Positions 58,833 to 64,000 of a stretch of DNA of 64,000 nucleotides are shown here, in pieces. Every line of letters begins with the position of its first letter. The first letter of the stretch is position 1. A program made the position numbers and the translations under genes. The notes beneath the pieces are model-generated. The model saw only the letters and a list, made by a program, of their open reading frames with translations, ran no database searches and was not told the origin of the DNA. This DNA is from Companilactobacillus kimchiensis. GTDB lineage: Bacteria > Bacillota > Bacilli > Lactobacillales > Lactobacillaceae. Location of the stretch: assembly GCF_001438805.1 (NCBI RefSeq), contig NZ_JQCF01000010.1, forward strand, positions 1-64,000. Reading direction: 5' to 3'.

Positions 58833-59531
58833 TTAAAGTACTTCTACAGATGCAGTTGTAACACCGTATGAAGGAATTTGGTTATTTGGCATAGCAACGT
58901 CTAATTGGTTAGGGTTACTATAAGCAAATGTACCTGTATCATTAACGGTTCTGATCAAGACTGTACCATCTGAAAGTGTAATCTTTAGAGTTGTTCCCTT
59001 AGGGAATACTGAAAGGTTAGCAGCAACACCGCTATAACCCATATTTGAACCTAATACAGCTGGATCATAGAAAGAAATCTTAAATGTTCCTTGTGATGTA
59101 CCAGTTGCACTTGTTTGTGTTTGAGCAGCACTTTGAGTTGTTGCTTGTGCATCAGTTTGTGCTGTTTGTGTTTGTGCTTGTGTGTCAGCTTGATAACTTG
59201 TATCTTCAGTAGTTGCTTGTTGTTGTGTGGCAGTTGTATCTGTTGTTGCTTGAGCAACAGATGTATCTGTATTTGTAGTAGTAGCACCAGGTAATGTAAT
59301 TGTTTCTCCTGGGAAGATCAAGTCAAATCCGCCAACTTCACGGCCGTTTGCTTGTTCTAGTTCAGCGATTGTTACACCACTGTTAGCAGCAATACTCTTG
59401 TAAGTGTCTCCTGCTTCAACTTGAACATGGTTACTGTCGATTGTTACTGCAGCTTGAGCAGTCTTGGCTGTTGCTGAGATTGCTGTTAAAACTGTAGCAC
59501 TTACTAAAGCGATAGATAAAACTTTTTTCAT
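58833..59531 (-). CDS. Secreted LysM and 3D-domain cell-wall protein
   Basis: 232 residues. Signal peptide (residues 1-27, ALVSATVLTAISATAKTAQA), LysM domain (about 33-80, VQVEAGDTYKSIAANSGVTI, LIFPGETITLP), a Thr/Gln/Ala-rich linker of about 70 residues, and a C-terminal 3D/RlpA-like beta-barrel (GTFKISFYDPAVLGSN, FPKGTTLKITLSDGTVLIR, TVNDTGTFAYSNPNQLDVAM). The aspartate positions resemble lytic transglycosylase-like 3D domains. Peptidoglycan binding or cleavage is expected. It has its own promoter, structured 3' UTR and terminator. Confidence 0.88.
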   Translation of the reverse strand: MKKVLSIALVSATVLTAISATAKTAQAAVTIDSNHVQVEAGDTYKSIAANSGVTIAELEQANGREVGGFDLIFPGETITLPGATTTNTDTSVAQATTDTTATQQQATTEDTSYQADTQAQTQTAQTDAQATTQSAAQTQTSATGTSQGTFKISFYDPAVLGSNMGYSGVAANLSVFPKGTTLKITLSDGTVLIRTVNDTGTFAYSNPNQLDVAMPNNQIPSYGVTTASVEVL

Positions 59532-59602
59532 GAATTAATTACATCCTTATGTTTAAATTGTTTAGCCCTCATTTGCTATGTTGCATATACTAACAGGTAT
59601 TT

Positions 59603-59631
59603 ATTACACAACAACGACTGTATAGTTACAA
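59603..59631 (-). promoter_or_regulatory. Promoter of the LysM-3D gene
   Basis: On the minus strand TTGTAA (59626-59631) and TGTAAT (59603-59608), 17-bp spacer. Confidence 0.6.
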
Positions 59632-59788
59632 AAAACGACCTTTCTGTAATCTTAGTAATATAACTGAAACAAACAAGTGTTCTATCGTTGGTGCATCACG
59701 ATTCCTATTTTTATAAAAATGAGAATAAAAACTCACTTATTCTGAAAATTATTGGTTATTTTATTAGTGATTAAGTTATAAAAAGATT

Positions 59789-59837
59789 AAAAAAAGTGCT
59801 GTAAACACCATTATCTAGGTGTTTACAGCACTTTTTT
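59789..59837 (-). terminator. Intrinsic terminator of the gluconate kinase gene
   Basis: AAAAAAGTGCTGTAAACACC pairs with GGTGTTTACAGCACTTTTTT, perfect 20-bp arms around ATTATCTA. Confidence 0.92.
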
Positions 59838-59878
59838 AATATAAATCATAATTAGAAAGAACTTTTTAAAACGATAAC

Positions 59879-61414
59879 TTAATTGCTATGTTTTTTCTGA
59901 AACTCAGCAATTTCTTTATATTCTGGTTCCAATCTTTCCGAAACTCGAATCCAAATTGGCAATAATTCACGATAAACTTCAAAATTATCCGTATTAGGAT
60001 GATGAATATCGGTTACACCGATCATATCTTTCACAACTGATAGATCATCCACATACCCCAAAGCATACATCCCCAAAACGGCTGCCCCTAAACAAGAACT
60101 CTCAAAACTTTCGGGAATCGTTACATCTTGTTCAAAAATATCCGCCAACATTTGACGCCACAAGGACGATCTAGCAAAACCACCAGTTGCTTGAATACTC
60201 TTGGGTTTACCAGTTAGTTTTTCAATCGTCAACATTACCACATAAAGATTATAAACAATTCCTTCCAAAGCAGCACGGACCATATGAGCTCTGGTATGTT
60301 TGCGCGTTAAACCAAAGAATGATCCTCTGGCATAAGCATTCCAGATCGGTGCACGTTCCCCACCTAAATATGGATGAAATAACAAACCATCTGACCCGGC
60401 AGGAATTTTTTCGGCAATTTGAGTCAAAATATCATAGGTCGAAACTTGCATCTGTTCAGCAGTAATTCTTTCCGGAGCAAACAATTGATCTTTGACCCAT
60501 CGGAAAACAATTCCACCATTATTGACTGGACCACCGACAACCCATTTATCCTTTGTCAAAGCATAACAGAATAATTTACCATCAGGATCCACTACTGGTT
60601 TATCAACAACTACTCGCACCGCCCCACTGGTTCCGATTGTAACTGCTACAACGCCAGGATCGATTGCATTGACTCCCAAATTTGATAAAGTTCCGTCACT
60701 AGCGCCGAAAACAAAAGGTGTTTCTGGTGAAATATTTAATAAATCTCCATATTTTAAATTAATGCCTTTAATCGTATCAGTCGGTTCAACTAAGTCAGGT
60801 AATTGGTCTTCTGAAATATGTAATAATTCTAAAGCCTGTTGGTCCCATTTTAATTCAAAAATATTAAACATTCCCGTTGCCGAAGCAATCGAGTATTCCA
60901 TTTTATAAACTCCAAACAGACGGAAAAAAACATAAGTTTTTATATCAATAAATTTTTTAGTTTGCTTAAATAGTTCCGGTTTTTCATTTCGCAACCAAAT
61001 AATTTTTGATAAAGGTGCCATTGGATGAATTGGGGTACCCGTTTTGGCATAAATTTGCGCACCAATTCCGTTATTTTTGAGTTCATCACTATATTTTGCG
61101 GCACGATTATCAGCCCAAGTAATTGCTCGCGTCAATGGTTGGTCATTTTGATCCATCAGAATCAAACTATGCATTGCTGAGGAAAATGAAATTCCCTTGA
61201 TTTCAGAAGATTGAACTTTCCCTTTACGAATCACTTGTCCTAATACCTCAATAACGGCATCAAAGATATCTTCAGGGTCTTCTTCAGCCATATCTGGTAT
61301 ATCTTGATACAATTGATAACCGGTATTTGCATATGCTATAACTTTACCCTTCATATCATAAAGAACACTTTTGGTACTTGTTGTGCCAATGTCGACACCA
61401 ATCATATACCCCAT
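59879..61414 (-). CDS. gntK: Gluconate kinase (FGGY family)
   Basis: 511 residues. DIGTTSTKSVLYD is the phosphate-1 motif of the FGGY fold, SSAMHSLILMD and ITWADNRA line the sugar site, VTIGTSGAVR is phosphate-2, and ATGGFARSSLWRQMLADI the adenosine motif. Length and motifs match gluconate kinase (GntK) of lactobacilli rather than xylulose or glycerol kinase. It yields 6-phosphogluconate for the pentose phosphate/phosphoketolase routes. No gluconate permease or 6PG dehydrogenase is adjacent. Confidence 0.92.
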   Translation of the reverse strand: MGYMIGVDIGTTSTKSVLYDMKGKVIAYANTGYQLYQDIPDMAEEDPEDIFDAVIEVLGQVIRKGKVQSSEIKGISFSSAMHSLILMDQNDQPLTRAITWADNRAAKYSDELKNNGIGAQIYAKTGTPIHPMAPLSKIIWLRNEKPELFKQTKKFIDIKTYVFFRLFGVYKMEYSIASATGMFNIFELKWDQQALELLHISEDQLPDLVEPTDTIKGINLKYGDLLNISPETPFVFGASDGTLSNLGVNAIDPGVVAVTIGTSGAVRVVVDKPVVDPDGKLFCYALTKDKWVVGGPVNNGGIVFRWVKDQLFAPERITAEQMQVSTYDILTQIAEKIPAGSDGLLFHPYLGGERAPIWNAYARGSFFGLTRKHTRAHMVRAALEGIVYNLYVVMLTIEKLTGKPKSIQATGGFARSSLWRQMLADIFEQDVTIPESFESSCLGAAVLGMYALGYVDDLSVVKDMIGVTDIHHPNTDNFEVYRELLPIWIRVSERLEPEYKEIAEFQKKHSN

Positions 61415-61539
61415 AACTGTGAACTCCTTTTATATAGTAGAAACTTGTTTAATTGTAAGCAGTGAATATCATAATGTCTACTTTTGAACTATAAAAAAAT
61501 AATTCGTTTAAATTACCTCAGGTCTTTCTAAGAATAAGC

Positions 61540-61623
61540 AAAAATCCTGTATTGACTGAAAAATATCAGTTAATACAGGATTTTTGTGGAAGACGGGAAG
61601 TTAAGTATACTCACGCTCTAACT
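61540..61623. repeat. Composite remnant: hairpin repeat copy 4 fused to the 3' end of the large repeat
   Basis: Positions 61540-61585 are almost identical to copy 1 (AATCCTGTATTGACTGA in place of AGCCTGTATTGACTGA), and the 20 bases ahead of it also match. It is joined directly to GTGGAAGACGGGAAGTTAAG...CTCTAAC (61586-61623), which is the end of structured repeat A (447-480) with only a few changes. The body of the large element is missing, as expected from an internal deletion of a composite unit. It lies between gntK and the GNAT gene. Confidence 0.7.
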
Positions 61624-61668
61624 GAATTTCAGAAAGTCCTACTACTCTACGAATCATTTCTTTTTTTG

Positions 61669-62205
61669 TTAATCTTTTGACTGCAATTCATCACGTAAAA
61701 TTCCATATTGCATTGAATCATAATACTTTCCTTCATAATAGCGGACTTGTCGAATACAAGCTTCCTCTTTCATACCTACTTTTTGAGCCACATGCATCAT
61801 CCGGGGATTCCCAGACCATGTTGTTAAACCAACATGTGGAAAATCATAAGTTTTAAAAAGATACTCTATAAATAATTTCAAAGCCTGACTACCGATATGC
61901 TTATCCCACATATCTTTTGGATAAATTGTAATTCCCATATCAATCCAGCGCTTTAGGTCACCATCTTTAAAATGGGCTCCCACCGATCCAACAATTTTAT
62001 CATCATAAGTGATAACCAAATGTTCTTGATTGTTTATCCAATTTTTATAAGCAAGAACATTGATAAATTCTTCCTTACTGGGTAAATCATCATGAAAATA
62101 TGGACCATTTAATTTTGTCCAATCAGCATTGGGATCACTGAAAGCAGTCTGCCAGAATTCCTCAACTTCCTCTGGCTGTAATTGTCTAATTTTAACTTCT
62201 GCCAT
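61669..62205 (-). CDS. GNAT-family N-acetyltransferase (RimJ/RimL-like)
   Basis: 178 residues. WDKHIGSQALKLFIEYLFKT holds the acetyl-CoA loop (Q/R-x-x-G-x-G/A variant: KHIGSQ), with GNPRMMHVAQKVGMKEEACI following, typical of the RimJ/RimL or aminoglycoside-acetyltransferase-like group. Acceptor unknown. Monocistronic; a composite repeat lies downstream of its stop. Confidence 0.86.
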   Translation of the reverse strand: MAEVKIRQLQPEEVEEFWQTAFSDPNADWTKLNGPYFHDDLPSKEEFINVLAYKNWINNQEHLVITYDDKIVGSVGAHFKDGDLKRWIDMGITIYPKDMWDKHIGSQALKLFIEYLFKTYDFPHVGLTTWSGNPRMMHVAQKVGMKEEACIRQVRYYEGKYYDSMQYGILRDELQSKD

Positions 62206-62224
62206 TTCTAGACCTCCAAAAAAT

Positions 62225-62262
62225 AAAAAAGATTTGTCATATTATTATATGACAAATCCCTC
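62225..62262 (-). terminator. Intrinsic terminator of the PTS gene
   Basis: GATTTGTCATAT pairs perfectly with ATATGACAAATC around TATTAT... and is followed by TTTTTTATTT on the minus strand. Confidence 0.85.
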
Positions 62263-62291
62263 TATTAAAAATAAATATATTAATATCTTAA

Positions 62292-64000
62292 CTAATTTGT
62301 AGTAGCTGCTGGTTCTCTACTACCTAATCTTACCTTTTCAACTGCATGACTTGCTTCAAGATCTTCTTCTTTAAATCCGAATAAGTAAGTACATGTAAAG
62401 GAAACAATGATTGTAACAACTGTTGCAATTAAGTAACCTGTAAAGCTACTATCGATACCTTTAGGATTAATAAATGAAGCAAATCCAATTAGTGATCCAG
62501 CAAAGCCCCACATATCGACATGTAGCATTCCTGTAATTAAACCACCGACAGCACTACCGATATTAGCTGTCCAGAAAATACGACCATATTTCAAATTAAT
62601 ACCATACATAGCGGGTTCTGTAACACCGGAAAAGGCTGAAAGTGTTGCGGCACCGGCAATTTGTTTCATGTCGATATTCTTCTTTGTCTTAAAGAAGACT
62701 GCCATAGCAGCGGCACCTTGAGCTACCATTGTAGCTGAAACGATGGCATTCAAAGCACTGTGTCCAGTTGTAGCAATTTGACTAGCAACGACTGGAATAA
62801 CGGCCCAATGTAAACCAAAGATAACCAAGCATTGATAGAATCCACCAATCAACAATCCTGAAATTGCGGGACTAAATTTCAATAGAGCTACGATACCATT
62901 TGCTAAATATGAACTCAATAAAGTAATAACTGGTCCAACAATTACGATAATAACGGCACTAACAATAAATACCTCTAGTAAGGGACTTAAAATCATCCGT
63001 AAAGAAATAATAATATGTTTCTTAAGCCAAGGTTCAATCTTAGCAGCCAACCAAGCAGCAGCAATCATTGGGAAAATTGAATATGTGTAGTTAGCCACGT
63101 GGATTGGAATACCGAAGAAATCACCATTAATATTCATAGCTGTACTGCTAGTCTTTGTAGCAACGGCAACCAAAGTTGGATATGCCAAGACACCACCGAC
63201 AACACCCATGATAATCTGGTTTGCTCCCAAACGTTTAGCAGCTGTAAAACCAACTAAAATAGGTAGGAAATAAAAGACCGAATCACCCATAGCGTTGATG
63301 ATCATATATGTGGAACTTGTTGGTGAAAGCCATTTAGCTGAAACGATTAATGCTAAAAGTCCCTTTAAAATACCTGAAGCAGCTAACAACCCAATAACGG
63401 GCATCATGCTGGCAGTAATAACACCAATTAGAGCACTAAAATAAAATTTGGTCTTAGGCCAAACACCCTTAGGTGCCGGAACCTTCTCAGCTTTAACAGT
63501 AGAATCGTCACCGAAACCAGGTCCTAAAGCTTTAACGACTGCATCGTAGACATCATCAACTGCAGGTCCAATAACAACTTGATATTGGCCTCCGGCTTTG
63601 GCAACATCCAAAACGCCCTTCATATTTTTGATAACATCATCATTGGCTTTGTTATCATCTTTCAAATAGAAACGAACCCGGGTAATACAATGAATAACAT
63701 TCTCAACATTTGCTGCACCACCAACATTTTTAACAATGTCCTTACCTAATTCCTCATAATTAACATTCTTAGTTGGTTTAACTGTTGCTTCACCTGGAGC
63801 CATTGGTTCTACTTCAGCAACCTCAGCGCCTGCTTTAACTGCTCCCTTGTTAACATGAATCTCTTTAACAGTTTTGGCAGTATTAGTTATAGCAACGATC
63901 ACATCTGTTACCTTACCAGCTTTCTTGACTGCGTCAATATCCATTGTTGCAATCTTGTCACCAGCTTTAACAGTATCTCCCTCTTTAACAAAAAGATTAA
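62292..64000 (-). CDS. PTS permease IIABC, glucose superfamily (5' end off the window)
   Basis: The frame stays open to the right edge, so the start lies outside: residues encoded by 63945-64000 (LFVKEGDTVKAGDKIAT) continue a IIA(Glc)-type domain. Order: IIA end, linker, IIB with the phosphorylated cysteine in IHCITRVRFYLKD, then a IIC domain of about ten helices from WPKTKFYFSALIG. The IIA-IIB-IIC order and the IIB motif resemble sucrose/beta-glucoside/trehalose permeases; the sugar cannot be fixed from what is visible. It imports and phosphorylates a sugar using HPr. Confidence 0.88.
   Translation of the reverse strand, partial: NLFVKEGDTVKAGDKIATMDIDAVKKAGKVTDVIVAITNTAKTVKEIHVNKGAVKAGAEVAEVEPMAPGEATVKPTKNVNYEELGKDIVKNVGGAANVENVIHCITRVRFYLKDDNKANDDVIKNMKGVLDVAKAGGQYQVVIGPAVDDVYDAVVKALGPGFGDDSTVKAEKVPAPKGVWPKTKFYFSALIGVITASMMPVIGLLAASGILKGLLALIVSAKWLSPTSSTYMIINAMGDSVFYFLPILVGFTAAKRLGANQIIMGVVGGVLAYPTLVAVATKTSSTAMNINGDFFGIPIHVANYTYSIFPMIAAAWLAAKIEPWLKKHIIISLRMILSPLLEVFIVSAVIIVIVGPVITLLSSYLANGIVALLKFSPAISGLLIGGFYQCLVIFGLHWAVIPVVASQIATTGHSALNAIVSATMVAQGAAAMAVFFKTKKNIDMKQIAGAATLSAFSGVTEPAMYGINLKYGRIFWTANIGSAVGGLITGMLHVDMWGFAGSLIGFASFINPKGIDSSFTGYLIATVVTIIVSFTCTYLFGFKEEDLEASHAVEKVRLGSREPAATTN

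Larger units (their letters stand above)
59532..59878. other. Intergenic region between the LysM-3D gene and gluconate kinase
   Basis: Holds the LysM-3D leader (about 65 nt), its promoter at 59603-59631, an AT-rich stretch with the palindrome ATTTTTATAAAAAT near 59708, and the gluconate kinase terminator at 59789-59837. I see no gene in it. Confidence 0.6.

Overview
The window is AT-rich chromosomal DNA from a low-GC Gram-positive, most likely a member of the Lactobacillaceae and possibly of the Companilactobacillus group. The reasons are a class III fructose-1,6-bisphosphatase, a C69 dipeptidase, a WxL surface-protein pair, L-lactate oxidase, a gluconate kinase, a PTS permease, an asnS T-box leader, strong AGGAGG-type ribosome binding sites and many GTG/TTG starts. 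The genus is inferred from gene content; there is no rRNA or tRNA to confirm it. I see no phage, insertion sequence, CRISPR array or replication origin. The content is metabolic and accessory: transport, efflux, one-component regulators and small redox enzymes in short, independently terminated operons.

Layout. 1-9.6 kb: fbp, a GlsB-like gene with a 45-aa membrane peptide, a DJ-1/PfpI protein, a tRNA-dihydrouridine synthase, then an arsR-MFS-chitosanase operon and a Bcr-type exporter preceded by a 21-codon upstream ORF. 9.6-16 kb: regulator/enzyme pairs (TetR with an epoxide-hydrolase-like protein; TetR with an ACMSD-like decarboxylase and DUF2316), a second dihydrouridine synthase, a SemiSWEET and a PadR-DUF1700 module whose third gene is decayed. 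16-28 kb: asnS with its T-box, lipase-like and membrane proteins, a heterodimeric ABC exporter with DUF3737 and a MalY/PatB C-S lyase, and an SDR-MFS pair opposite a LysR gene. 29-43 kb: lactate oxidase, a TMEM175 channel, a CPA2 antiporter, a GH2 glycosidase opposite an AraC regulator, AzlCD, a small ABC pair, an OYE flavoenzyme and an SMR pump. 42-54 kb: WxL pair, NrtR-like regulator with a NiaP-like transporter, MarR-GNAT-B3/B4 operon, orphan immunity-like gene, YczE-type membrane protein, a quaternary-amine ABC importer opposite an Rrf2 regulator, an NmrA-like protein and a second B3/B4 protein. 54-64 kb: flavodoxin-like quinone reductase, PheB, DUF915 hydrolase, PepD, LysM-3D protein, gluconate kinase, GNAT and a glucose-superfamily PTS protein cut by the right edge.

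The signal that ordinary genes do not explain is a family of about 190-210 bp intergenic elements (291-486, 9359-9548 and, on the minus strand, 8949-9155). Short blocks are invariant, but the paired arms of at least four helices differ between copies in a compensatory way, so the fold is conserved while the stems are not. Two copies are preceded by members of a second family, terminator-like hairpins built on a TATTGACTGA core (193-237, 9232-9281, with further members at 52396-52440 and 61540-61585). A deleted composite at 61540-61623 joins such a hairpin directly to the 3' end of the large element. This is my main candidate for an undescribed structured RNA or mobile repeat.

Regulation is unusually legible. 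Near-perfect palindromes sit at the arsR (7210-7227), TetR (12726-12750), MarR (48059-48084), PadR (15718-15733) and NrtR-like (45001-45027) loci. Good sigma-A promoters precede the Opu-type importer, the Rrf2 gene, asnS and the LysM gene, and there are three probable cre sites.
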